From Ectobacillus funiculus (GTDB lineage Bacteria > Bacillota > Bacilli > Bacillales > Bacillaceae_G), in NCBI RefSeq assembly GCF_004138295.1, contig NZ_SCFM01000058.1, positions 1-41,135 on the forward strand: a stretch of DNA of 41,135 bases. The letters run 5' to 3'. Positions 17,211-24,953 of the stretch are shown here, piece by piece. Numbering within the stretch: the first letter of the stretch is position 1; the number at the start of each line of letters is the position of its first letter. The translations under genes and the position numbers were made by a program. The notes below the pieces were generated by a model. That model did not search any database and was not told where the DNA came from. It worked only from the letters and a program-made list of their open reading frames with translations.

Positions 17211-18011
17211 ATGAATCAATCATGGTTACAATTAGAAAATCAAGTAGCAATTGTTACAGGCGGCGCATCTGGAATCGGCTTAAAAATAACAGAGAATTTG
17301 GTAAAGAACGGCGCAAAGGTTATTGTTGCTGATCTGAGTGTAAGTACTGGGGAACAAGCTGATGGAACATACCATATCCAATGCAATGTCACGAATAAAC
17401 AAAGCGTTGAGAATATGATAAGCCAAGCCGTAGAACGATTTGGAACAGTAGACATTTTGGTTAACAATGCTGGTGTGAACTTACCGCGTTTACTTGTTGA
17501 CTTCCGTGGCGAAAAGCCGGAGTACGAGTTAAATGATAAGGATTTCGACTTCATGGTTGCTGTGAATCAGAAGGGACCATACCTTTGTGCACAAGCAGCT
17601 GCGCGAGTAATGATCAAAAATAATAAGGGTGTTATTATTAATGTTTCCTCCGAAGCGGGCATGGAGGGATCTGCCGGGCAAAGTGCTTATTCTGCTACAA
17701 AGGGTGCTGTTAATGGATTCACCCGTTCTTGGGCTAAAGAACTTGGGAAATTTAACATCCGTGTAGTTGGTGTTGCACCAGGGATTAATGAACAAACTGG
17801 TTTAACAACACCTGCTTATAATGAAGCATTAGCTTATACACGGGGAGTAACAGTAGAGGGTCTTGGAACAGATTACAGTAAAGCAATCCCGCTTGGGCGT
17901 CCCGGACAGCTGGATGAAATCGGTGAACTGATTACGTATCTGGCTTCAGACCGTGCAAGCTATATCACAGGTACGACTGTAAACATTTCAGGTGGAAAGT
18001 CCCGCGGGTAA
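17211..18011 (+). CDS. srlD: Sorbitol-6-phosphate dehydrogenase (SDR family)
   Basis: A 266-aa short-chain dehydrogenase: cofactor motif TGGASGIG (about 17-24), NNAG (about 86-89), catalytic Ser in NVSSEAG and YSATK as the Tyr-Lys pair. It would oxidise the sorbitol-6-phosphate made by the adjacent permease to fructose-6-phosphate. It resembles lactobacillar GutF. AAGGGGGAAAAG precedes the ATG. The operon position makes the substrate assignment strong; the SDR fold alone would not. Confidence 0.9.
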   Translation: MNQSWLQLENQVAIVTGGASGIGLKITENLVKNGAKVIVADLSVSTGEQADGTYHIQCNVTNKQSVENMISQAVERFGTVDILVNNAGVNLPRLLVDFRGEKPEYELNDKDFDFMVAVNQKGPYLCAQAAARVMIKNNKGVIINVSSEAGMEGSAGQSAYSATKGAVNGFTRSWAKELGKFNIRVVGVAPGINEQTGLTTPAYNEALAYTRGVTVEGLGTDYSKAIPLGRPGQLDEIGELITYLASDRASYITGTTVNISGGKSRG

Positions 18012-18084
18012 ATCCTGTAACAAGCATAAGCATTCCTGCCAAATAGTTGAGAAGGAATAAATAGCGTTTCTGTATTTTTCTAGG

Positions 18085-18116
18085 AGGATAACCTAAACGG
18101 TTATCCTTTATTTTTT
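18085..18116 (+). terminator. Terminator of the srl operon
   Basis: AGGATAACC and GGTTATCCT form a perfect 9-bp stem with a five-base loop followed by TTATTTTTTAT. The 260 bp between it and the next repeat shows no gene. Confidence 0.85.
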
Positions 18117-18382
18117 ATATAAGGAATAATAGTTTTCGGGATTTTTGATACACTCAGCAAATTCAACAAATATTTGGGAGCTGCATAAATTTAAATGGAT
18201 TCTCTCCTAATTTGTAGTGATTCTTATAATCGGAGAAGGGAACGGGCATAAATATAACTATATTTTGGATAATCTAAACAGCATAAGAGGTCAAAGCCAT
18301 TATTCTAAAGGTAAGAAAAAGCAAAGGGAAAAATGTAATTTGATTTTAGGGCTAGATTTTTAGAGAATTATGGAACATTAAA

Positions 18383-18522
18383 TTTATACTGTAAGAAAGT
18401 ATAAATTTCCAGATAAAAGTTCATTCGACGTAGTGAGAAATTTTAGGAATACAGTATAAGGGCAACTACGCCTCTGTCTTCGCCCGGGGAGCAGGGCTTG
18501 CCAATCGGCGAGTTTTCTTTAT
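18383..18522 (+). repeat. Dispersed palindromic element with TTTAT at both ends
   Basis: A well preserved copy with TTTAT at 18383-18387 and 18518-18522. The left half pairs TATACTGTA with TACAGTATA and AAATTTC with GAAATTT. The right hairpin is followed by TTTTCTTTAT. It ends about ten bases before the promoter of the germination genes. Confidence 0.92.
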
Positions 18523-18531
18523 CAAAAAAGA

Positions 18532-18560
18532 TTTATAAACGCATTTTACAATTCATACTT
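18532..18560 (+). promoter_or_regulatory. Possible sigma-G-type promoter
   Basis: TTTATA (18532-18537) and CATACTT (18554-18560) are 16 bp apart. The -10 is one base from the sigma-G/F consensus CATACTA; the -35 match is poor. Forespore expression would fit the two germination genes that follow. Confidence 0.35.
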
Positions 18561-18589
18561 TTGTAAGTGACACAAAGGAGCAAACATAC

Positions 18590-18823
18590 ATGTGGTCAGT
18601 CTTAGGAATGCTCTTTGTAGCCATAGTCATTTTAATCATTGAAGTTCCTTCGCTTTGGAAAGCGAAAATGAAAAAGGAATTATGGATATTTTCATTCTTA
18701 CTCCTGTGTAGTACCGTGTTAGGTATTGCAAAGGGTTTACAGCTGGATATTCCAAACCCTCTAGATTGGGTGGCAGTCATTTTTGAGCCGTTAGGTTACA
18801 TCTTGCAAGGTTTATTAAAATAA
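18590..18823 (+). CDS. Small two-helix membrane protein, germinant-receptor D-subunit-like
   Basis: A 77-aa protein with two hydrophobic segments (about 1-22 and 29-48) and a third weaker one near the C-terminus. It has the IPNPLDWVAVIFEPLG segment that I associate with the small D proteins encoded beside GerA-type receptor operons, such as GerKD of B. subtilis. Those proteins modulate germination rate. An AAAGGAG site precedes the ATG. It lies 22 bp upstream of a GerAB permease gene, which supports the assignment. Sequence recognition alone is moderate. Confidence 0.7.
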   Translation: MWSVLGMLFVAIVILIIEVPSLWKAKMKKELWIFSFLLLCSTVLGIAKGLQLDIPNPLDWVAVIFEPLGYILQGLLK

Positions 18824-18845
18824 AAAGAGGGGATAAGGGGATAAG

Positions 18846-19955
18846 ATGCTCAAGAAAAGGAAAGTATCCTTTTATCAATTTGTGGCATTAGTGACGCTAT
18901 ATACTGTCGGCAGTACGATCTTAGTTGTCCCGGGAAGTATGGCTGCTAATTCAAAACAAGATGCCTGGATAGCAGCAACCATTGGTGTGGGGGCAGGTTT
19001 ATTATTGGTATGGTTGTATAGCGCTGTAGGGAACCATTTTCCTAATCAGAACCTGATTGAATTAAATGAGACACTTTTAGGGAAATGGTTGGGCAAAACT
19101 GTTTCTCTCGTATTTATTTTCTTTACATTAACTTCTTGTAGTCAGGTCGTGTTTTATTTAGGGAATTTTTTGCTTTCAGAAATTATGCCTGAAACTCCAA
19201 TGATATGGATCCACATTCTCTTTATGATTGTTGTTGTTACGGGCGTGCGTCTTGGGATTGAATCATTAGCTCGTTGTGCGGAAATTTTGTTCCCATTTTT
19301 TATTATCCTTTTTATAATTTTAATACTTTCTACCTTTCCTCAAATAAAGGCTAACAACATACAGCCTGTCTTAGAAACAGGAATGAAGCCTATAGTATGG
19401 TCTGCCTTAGTATTTTTAAGCATAGCTTCCCTAACCCTTATTGCTTTACTAGTGGTTTTTCCTGCTTATGTGAATAATTGGAAAGAAATGCGCAAAGCCT
19501 TTTTTATTGGTCATTTTATTGGCGGACTTATTATGGTTATGATTATAACTTTGAGCATTTTCGTTCTTGGCCCTTTTCATACAGCAAGATATTTATATCC
19601 AAGCTATGAGTTGGCTAGAAGAGCAACTATCGGAAATTTTCTAGAACGAATTGAAGCTATTCTAGAAGTTATGTGGTTATTTTCGCTCTATATCAAAACA
19701 TCGCTTTATTTTTACGCTACTGTTTTAGGTCTAGGGCAAATGTTCAAATTAAAAGATTATCGACCATTAACTTTCCCTATTGGAATGATGATAGTTATTC
19801 TTTCTGTTAGTGTGTATCCGAATTTTACTTATCAACAGAAGTGGGATACTCTAACTTGGGTACCTTATATTTTAACAATAGGCTTTTTCTATCCTGTTCT
19901 TTTATTAGTAGTTGCTATATTTCGAAAGAACCACCTGGCTAGAGTTAAAAAATAA
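18846..19955 (+). CDS. GerAB-family spore germination permease (orphan)
   Basis: A 369-aa integral membrane protein with about ten helices, of the endospore germination permease family (APC superfamily). B subunits bind the amino acid or sugar germinant in the spore inner membrane. The ATG follows AGGGGATAAGGGG. Only the D-like gene accompanies it; there are no A or C subunit genes here. It may work with subunits encoded elsewhere, including the separate operon at 22542-26561. Confidence 0.92.
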   Translation: MLKKRKVSFYQFVALVTLYTVGSTILVVPGSMAANSKQDAWIAATIGVGAGLLLVWLYSAVGNHFPNQNLIELNETLLGKWLGKTVSLVFIFFTLTSCSQVVFYLGNFLLSEIMPETPMIWIHILFMIVVVTGVRLGIESLARCAEILFPFFIILFIILILSTFPQIKANNIQPVLETGMKPIVWSALVFLSIASLTLIALLVVFPAYVNNWKEMRKAFFIGHFIGGLIMVMIITLSIFVLGPFHTARYLYPSYELARRATIGNFLERIEAILEVMWLFSLYIKTSLYFYATVLGLGQMFKLKDYRPLTFPIGMMIVILSVSVYPNFTYQQKWDTLTWVPYILTIGFFYPVLLLVVAIFRKNHLARVKK

Positions 19956-20021
19956 AGTGATGAATACTCATTTTTTATGATGTAGAGAAAGTAAAGTCGA
20001 TGGAAATAGGCTAGATTTTTT

Positions 20022-20152
20022 TCTTGCACTTTAAGAAAGAAGTTTCTAGCTGGAGACCGTTCGACGTAGCGAGAAATTTTAGGAATAAAGTGTAAGTGCA
20101 ATTGCGCTTCTGTCTTTGCCTAACGGCTCGCCAATCGACGAGTTTTCTTTAT
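20022..20152 (+). repeat. Dispersed palindromic element
   Basis: A plus-orientation copy with a degenerate left boundary and TTTAT at 20148-20152. The left part reads CACTTTAAGAAAG and its partner AATAAAGTG is changed in a compensating way, so the TATACTGTA/TACAGTATA pairing is kept as CACTTTA/TAAAGTG. It lies downstream of the permease gene. Confidence 0.85.
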
Positions 20153-20171
20153 GAAGAGCAACTCTGTGTAA

Positions 20172-20214
20172 AAGACCTGAAGGCCTCGGCGCTGTACAGC
20201 GAGGTCTTGTTTTG
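20172..20214 (+). terminator. Terminator downstream of the gerAB-like gene
   Basis: AAGACCT (20172-20178) pairs with AGGTCTT (20202-20208), and CCTCG with CGAGG, followed by GTTTTG. Confidence 0.65.
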
Positions 20215-20370
20215 TATTCTAATGTTCCGATATAAAGAATGAATGTAATACATCGATAGATATGTCAGTTAAGTAGATCATCATGTCGAGAAACTAAATA
20301 AGATTTTATATATGTTTATATACTTTATGTTATGACAGTAGAAAAGAATAGGATAGAGGTGATGTAGACT

Positions 20371-20442
20371 ATGGTAAAAATGGATAATTATATTGATTCT
20401 CTCTATCTTTCTAGTTACTGTAATAGGGAGTACAGTAACTAG
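20371..20442 (+). CDS. Possible 23-codon leader peptide upstream of xylB
   Basis: ATG 20371 with GAGGTG upstream, 23 codons and TAG at 20440-20442. Its last 13 codons overlap the large perfect inverted repeat at 20402-20451. A leader whose translation melts the hairpin would be a way to regulate the kinase gene 100 bp downstream. No similarity is recognised and the peptide may not be made. Confidence 0.25.
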   Translation: MVKMDNYIDSLYLSSYCNREYSN

Positions 20443-20451
20443 AAAGATAGA
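20402..20451. repeat. Perfect 21-bp inverted repeat
   Basis: Arms 20402-20422 and 20431-20451 are perfectly complementary around an eight-base loop, ATAGGGAG-like. There is no following T-run, so it is not an intrinsic terminator. It lies 93 bp upstream of the xylulokinase start codon. Confidence 0.9.
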
Positions 20452-20543
20452 AGGTAGACCTAAAGCAATCATTATTTTACCTGATTAGACTCATAGAACT
20501 GGAATTTTATCGAAATGGGAGCAAGAAAGGGGCATAAGTAAAT

Positions 20544-22031
20544 ATGAAATATCTAATAGGTATTGATTTAGGGACTTCAAGTGTAAAAGCAATTGTAATG
20601 GACGTGGAAGGGGATGTAATCGCAGATGCGCAAGAAAGTTACTCTATTCAAGTGCCTGAAATCGGTTATGCGGAGCAATCCCCTAATGTATGGTGGTCTG
20701 CAACTGTTAATGTATTGAGAACAATACTAGAAAAAGAACATGTAGATCCAGCTTTGATAGGTGGAATCGGATTATCAGGCCAAATGCATGGTCTTGTACT
20801 AGTTGACCATAAAGGAGAAGTAATTCGTCCCGCCATTATTTGGTCCGATCAACGTTCAAAAACACAAGTGGAAAAGATCAATCAACTTATTCAGCAGGAA
20901 CAGGTAATCGACAGCATGATGAATTCGGTTTCAACAGGTTTTGCAATTTCCTCTTTATTATGGGTAAAGGAAAATGAACCGGAAAACTATGCAAAAGCTG
21001 ATACGATTCTTCTGCCGAAAGATTATATACGCTATCGATTAACAGGGGAGCTCGCAGTTGAAGTAACAGATGCCTCCAGTACACTTGCATTTGATGTTGC
21101 CAAGCGAAAATGGGCCACTTCTTTAATTAACAAGCTGGGGATTAAGGAGAATTTGTTCCCGCCTTGTTATGAACCATACGAAGTGGCTGGTGAAATTACA
21201 ACATGTGCTGCTGAAGAGACTGGGTTACAGAAAGGGATCCCTGTTGTATTTGGCGGTGGAGATCAATTTATGCAGGCGGTAGGAAATGGGATTGTCTTCC
21301 CCGGCATTGTTTCTTCAAATATTGGAACAGGCGGACAAATTGCGGTAATGGTTGAGAAACCGGCGTATGACCCGCAACTAAGAACCAATACATTTTGCCA
21401 TATCCACCCTGATACTTGGAATATTCAAGGTTCGAGTTTAAATAGCGGTCTTTCTCTGGGGTGGCTAAAATCAAATGTTTTGCGAGCGAATGATTTTCAA
21501 ACATTAACGAAAATGGCAGAAACTATTGCACCGGGAAGTGAAGGCCTTATCTTTTTACCTTATTTAACTGGGGAAAGAACGCCACATTTAGACCCAAATG
21601 CAAAAGGGATTTTCTTTGGCTTAACGCTCAAGCATCGAGATGACCATCTTGTGAGGGCAGTAATGGAAGGAGTGACGTATTCTCTAAGAGACTCTTTGGA
21701 AATTATTGAATCACTAGGCATTCCTGCTAATAGAGTCATTGCATCAGGGGGCGGAGCGAAAAGCAGATTATGGCTGCAAATACAAGCAGATATTTTCAAT
21801 AAGCCCGTGTATACGACTAAAACAAATGAAGAGGCTTGTGTAGGTGCTGCGATTATCGCTGGTGTCGGGGTAGGCATATATCCTTCGCTTGAAGAAGCTT
21901 GTAAAAAGCTGATTTCATTTCATTCAGAGATAGTCGAGCCTATCCGAGAGAATGTAGAGATATATAGTCATTACTATGAATTATTTAAAGAATTATATAA
22001 ACGAAATCAGGATTTATTTGTGTTTGTATAG
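20544..22031 (+). CDS. xylB: Xylulokinase
   Basis: A 495-aa FGGY-family sugar kinase that phosphorylates D-xylulose to D-xylulose-5-phosphate. The N-terminal phosphate motif GIDLGTSSVKA, the MHGLVLVD segment and the C-terminal ASGGGAKSRLWLQI motif are typical of XylB. AAAGGGGC precedes the ATG. It stands alone, without xylose isomerase, transporter or XylR, so its substrate may come from another polyol such as xylitol or arabitol. It is flanked by repeats and germination genes. Confidence 0.92.
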   Translation: MKYLIGIDLGTSSVKAIVMDVEGDVIADAQESYSIQVPEIGYAEQSPNVWWSATVNVLRTILEKEHVDPALIGGIGLSGQMHGLVLVDHKGEVIRPAIIWSDQRSKTQVEKINQLIQQEQVIDSMMNSVSTGFAISSLLWVKENEPENYAKADTILLPKDYIRYRLTGELAVEVTDASSTLAFDVAKRKWATSLINKLGIKENLFPPCYEPYEVAGEITTCAAEETGLQKGIPVVFGGGDQFMQAVGNGIVFPGIVSSNIGTGGQIAVMVEKPAYDPQLRTNTFCHIHPDTWNIQGSSLNSGLSLGWLKSNVLRANDFQTLTKMAETIAPGSEGLIFLPYLTGERTPHLDPNAKGIFFGLTLKHRDDHLVRAVMEGVTYSLRDSLEIIESLGIPANRVIASGGGAKSRLWLQIQADIFNKPVYTTKTNEEACVGAAIIAGVGVGIYPSLEEACKKLISFHSEIVEPIRENVEIYSHYYELFKELYKRNQDLFVFV

Positions 22032-22070
22032 GTGGATTATAGTCTGATAGCTATTCAAAAACGAGAAAGG

Positions 22071-22105
22071 ACTGAGCGAGGATAATTTTCCTGTGCTCAG
22101 TTTTG
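22071..22105 (+). terminator. Terminator after xylB
   Basis: ACTGAGC and GCTCAGT enclose AGGA/TCCT pairings and are followed by TTTTGCTT. The next repeat element starts directly after it. Confidence 0.75.
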
Positions 22106-22244
22106 CTTACACTGTAGTAAGGTGTAAATCTCCATCTGGAAGTGAATTCGACGTAGGAGGGGATTTTAGGAACACAGTATAAGTACAACTACGCCTCTGT
22201 CTTCGCCCAAGGGCGGGGCTCACCAATCGACGAGTTTTCTTTAC
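22106..22244 (+). repeat. Dispersed palindromic element with TTAC ends
   Basis: A plus-orientation copy bounded by CTTAC (22106-22110) and TTTAC (22240-22244). The right boundary overlaps a second left-end-like stretch, ACCTTAAGAAAGTCTAAT, at 22244-22262, suggesting that part of another copy follows. Confidence 0.88.
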
Positions 22245-22265
22245 ACCTTAAGAAAGTCTAATCCA

Positions 22266-22391
22266 TTATTTCTTTTGTCGTTTCCAAGAAATAATGGACA
22301 AAGGGATGGAAAGAATGATAAAAAATGCAAGCAGTGCCCATGGGTATTGCAGCATCACATGTGTTTGCCATGGCCATAGGTATTGATTCAT
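22266..22391 (-). CDS. 41-aa membrane protein, last gene of the ger operon
   Basis: ATG at 22391 behind GAGGAG, 41 codons and TAA at 22266-22268. The product is a Trp-rich N-terminus (NQYLWPWQTH), one membrane helix (about 17-34) and a basic tail SWKRQKK. It lies downstream of the gerAB gene on the same strand, separated only by an inserted repeat element. It may be an accessory subunit of the receptor, but it is shorter than known D proteins. The stop codon lies in a 12-bp inverted repeat (22263-22274 with 22286-22297). Confidence 0.6.
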   Translation of the reverse strand: MNQYLWPWQTHVMLQYPWALLAFFIILSIPLSIISWKRQKK

Positions 22392-22412
22392 TTCTGTTAC
22401 ACTCCTCGCAGG

Positions 22413-22545
22413 TTTATTCATTTTGCACAGAAAGTATAAATAGACCATTCGACGTAGTGAGAAATTTTAGGAATACAGTATCAGTGCAACTACGCTTCTG
22501 TCTTCATCCGGGGAGCAGGGCTTGCCAATCGGCAAGTTTTTTTAT
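22413..22545 (+). repeat. Dispersed palindromic element between gerAB and the small gene
   Basis: Bounded by TTTAT at 22413-22417 and 22541-22545, with a slightly shortened and altered left arm. The right TTTAT encodes the stop and part of the last codon of the gerAB gene on the minus strand. Inserted inside what looks like a single operon. Confidence 0.88.
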
Positions 22546-23639
22546 AAGTGTGTTTTAAGCAATTTTCTTCTTATCACTGTAACAATTAATAGTGGAATCG
22601 GTAGAATGATTAATAAGGGTACCCATACATAAAGAGGAAACGCAGTGATACCAATATAGAAATGTTCATTTATATTTTGGGACATTGTCATACCTAACAA
22701 ATATGTAACAACTGCCACAGGGAAGATAATAAGGCGATTATCAAGCATATTCAGTAAAATTTGAATCGCGCGAATTGCTACAAATAAGTAAATGGTCACC
22801 TTAACATAGGCCATGATGATCATAGTTAAAGCTACCATTGCATCTAAATTTTCTAGGAAATCTGCAATTGATATTTGTCTAACTAATACATACAGGGGAT
22901 ATACTGTATGACTGACTATACCTTCACCCAAAACGAGAATCGCCATTAGGCTAAAAGCAGTAATGGTAAGCCCTGATAGCAAGGTTGCGATAAAAGTTGT
23001 TTTTCTGACTTTTTCCGGTTTTTTTACAGAGGGCCAAAGCATAGCTAAGATCAAAGTTTCTGCAAACGTTTGGGTGATACCTGTCGGCCATACAGCCGAC
23101 CAAATCTTTCCCCAGCCTTGTCCTAAAATAGGCCGCACATGTTTAAAGTCGACAACTCCTGAGCTAAATAACAGGATAATCTCTAGTATGAATAGCAAAA
23201 GCAGAACGGGTAACAAATACTCTGTGAACCGCGCCAATACTTCAATTCCAGAAAATAGACAATATACAATAACTAATAACATGCTTATAACAACAAACCA
23301 TGGCGGTGTACCTGGCAGAAGCGTTGCTGGTATTAGCGACTTTAAGTCAGAAAATATACGTCCTGCCACATATAGAAATAAAAGAGGGTAGAGCCATGCA
23401 AGAGGTATACCTAGCCATCGACCAAATTGCGCAGGGAACCATTCTACAAGCGTTAAACCAGGGTTCATTTTCATAAGGGTCGTATATAGTAAAATGATGC
23501 TCATGCCTATAACTGTAGAGATTAAAATAGAAAGCCAGGCATCTCTACCTGCAGCTGAAGCAAAGCCAAATATAACTGTTGTGCCAATCTGTAAGAACAT
23601 TGTGATTGTAAAAAGTTGAAAATTAGAAATCCGTTCCAT
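22542..23639 (-). CDS. GerAB-family germinant receptor permease subunit
   Basis: A 365-aa protein with about ten membrane helices of the endospore germination permease family. As B subunit it would hold the germinant-binding pocket in the spore inner membrane. Third gene of an A-C-B operon on the minus strand, 76 bp after the gerAC gene. Its final Leu-stop codons overlap the boundary of a repeat element. It is distinct from the orphan permease at 18846-19955. Confidence 0.93.
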   Translation of the reverse strand: MERISNFQLFTITMFLQIGTTVIFGFASAAGRDAWLSILISTVIGMSIILLYTTLMKMNPGLTLVEWFPAQFGRWLGIPLAWLYPLLFLYVAGRIFSDLKSLIPATLLPGTPPWFVVISMLLVIVYCLFSGIEVLARFTEYLLPVLLLLFILEIILLFSSGVVDFKHVRPILGQGWGKIWSAVWPTGITQTFAETLILAMLWPSVKKPEKVRKTTFIATLLSGLTITAFSLMAILVLGEGIVSHTVYPLYVLVRQISIADFLENLDAMVALTMIIMAYVKVTIYLFVAIRAIQILLNMLDNRLIIFPVAVVTYLLGMTMSQNINEHFYIGITAFPLYVWVPLLIILPIPLLIVTVIRRKLLKTHL

Positions 23640-23715
23640 GTCATCTTCCCCTTGAACTATAGATAACTTGCATAATAGTTGATGTTAGCCAGACAGGGTA
23701 TGTAAAAGAATATTG

Positions 23716-24918
23716 TTAATTTTTGATATGATCTGGTATCAGTAGCGGTTTTGTAGTGAATCCCGTCCCTTGTATTTTCACATGAGACTCGATTGTTACT
23801 TCTAAATCAGGGAATATTTTATACCACCTCTGTTTATAATACGTCTCCCATTTCTTTGGGTATGCTCGATAGACAGCCTGTCCAAATCCAAATATGTCTG
23901 ATTTAAATTGTTTTTGCGTTTTATTTAGAGCTAGTTGGATTCTTTCCTCCACATCTTTTTCAAAGACGGATTGCAGAGTATGAAGTACCATTGGATTGCT
24001 TAAATCTAATTTTGAAGAATTCTCAAATATTTCTATTTCACCATAAGCTTCGATTTTTATTGCTAGCTTGTCATTACGTAATACGGGGTTAACCTTGGTG
24101 GATGCCTTCCATATTCGAGCGCCGACCCTTCCGCCGCCTTTTTCCTTTGGTATGGGTACTGCCAAGACTCCAGATTCCAATTCACTCCGAATCCACAAAA
24201 TTCCGCGAGTTTCTTTATCATTCAACCAGCCAATTAGCCGATCTCCTCGAAAGATTGCAGTTCCATGAATAGAAGGGATTTTTTTTGATGCTCCAGAGTC
24301 TTTTCTTTCATTCTGGCTTGCAGCTTCTACAGGCAGATTTGACACTTGGGCTGCAACAGGCTCTTCTCCATCTGTCAGCATTCGATCCCAAAACTCCCTT
24401 ACTCGAACCTTTACCCCAACTTCCATTTTTTCCTTTTCCCTAAGTTCTTCTGATGTAATTGCTTCAAAGTGAGGATTTGTCCGTAAGATGTCAACTGCCT
24501 TTCCTTTCGTAAATAGAAGATAATTACGCAGGTGTGCCTGCCGATGTCTTGAAAAGAAATCCAGAATAGGAGAAACCCCATCTCTTGCCAGTTTTTCTCC
24601 CACAATAATTACACGGCCATGAGCAAAAAAAACTTCCCGTGAAATTTTCTCTTGAATGATTCGATATGCTTCTATGATAGATGCTCCTTCTGCAGAAACC
24701 ATCATCGTTGATTTTGTGGTCCCAGAAGCTTGGTTGGCCTCGCTCGCTCCTCCGGATGCCTTGGGAACTGCAATCTGCAAGGTAAGCAAGAGATTTCCAT
24801 TCTTCGCCTTATCTAAAGCTACCCCGAGAACAATCGCCACATCATTGACCTCCTGCCGACTCCAACAGCCAGTTAGTAACGGTACTAGCACTATAAGTAA
24901 TGTGAAGATTCTTTTCAT
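23716..24918 (-). CDS. GerAC-family germinant receptor lipoprotein
   Basis: A 400-aa Ger(x)C-family lipoprotein. The signal peptide ends in lipobox LLTGC with Cys18 as the lipidated residue, followed by WSRQEVNDVAIVLGVALD, the family signature. C subunits are anchored on the outer face of the spore inner membrane and are needed for receptor function. 35 bp separate it from the gerAA gene. Confidence 0.94.
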   Translation of the reverse strand: MKRIFTLLIVLVPLLTGCWSRQEVNDVAIVLGVALDKAKNGNLLLTLQIAVPKASGGASEANQASGTTKSTMMVSAEGASIIEAYRIIQEKISREVFFAHGRVIIVGEKLARDGVSPILDFFSRHRQAHLRNYLLFTKGKAVDILRTNPHFEAITSEELREKEKMEVGVKVRVREFWDRMLTDGEEPVAAQVSNLPVEAASQNERKDSGASKKIPSIHGTAIFRGDRLIGWLNDKETRGILWIRSELESGVLAVPIPKEKGGGRVGARIWKASTKVNPVLRNDKLAIKIEAYGEIEIFENSSKLDLSNPMVLHTLQSVFEKDVEERIQLALNKTQKQFKSDIFGFGQAVYRAYPKKWETYYKQRWYKIFPDLEVTIESHVKIQGTGFTTKPLLIPDHIKN

Positions 24919-24953
24919 CCGTTTTCCTCATCTCATCTAGTTTAAATACTCAT

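Noticed and set aside
20281-20472. Minus-strand open frame over the inverted repeat upstream of xylB
   Set aside because: It is created by AT-rich sequence and the palindrome, with no ribosome site.
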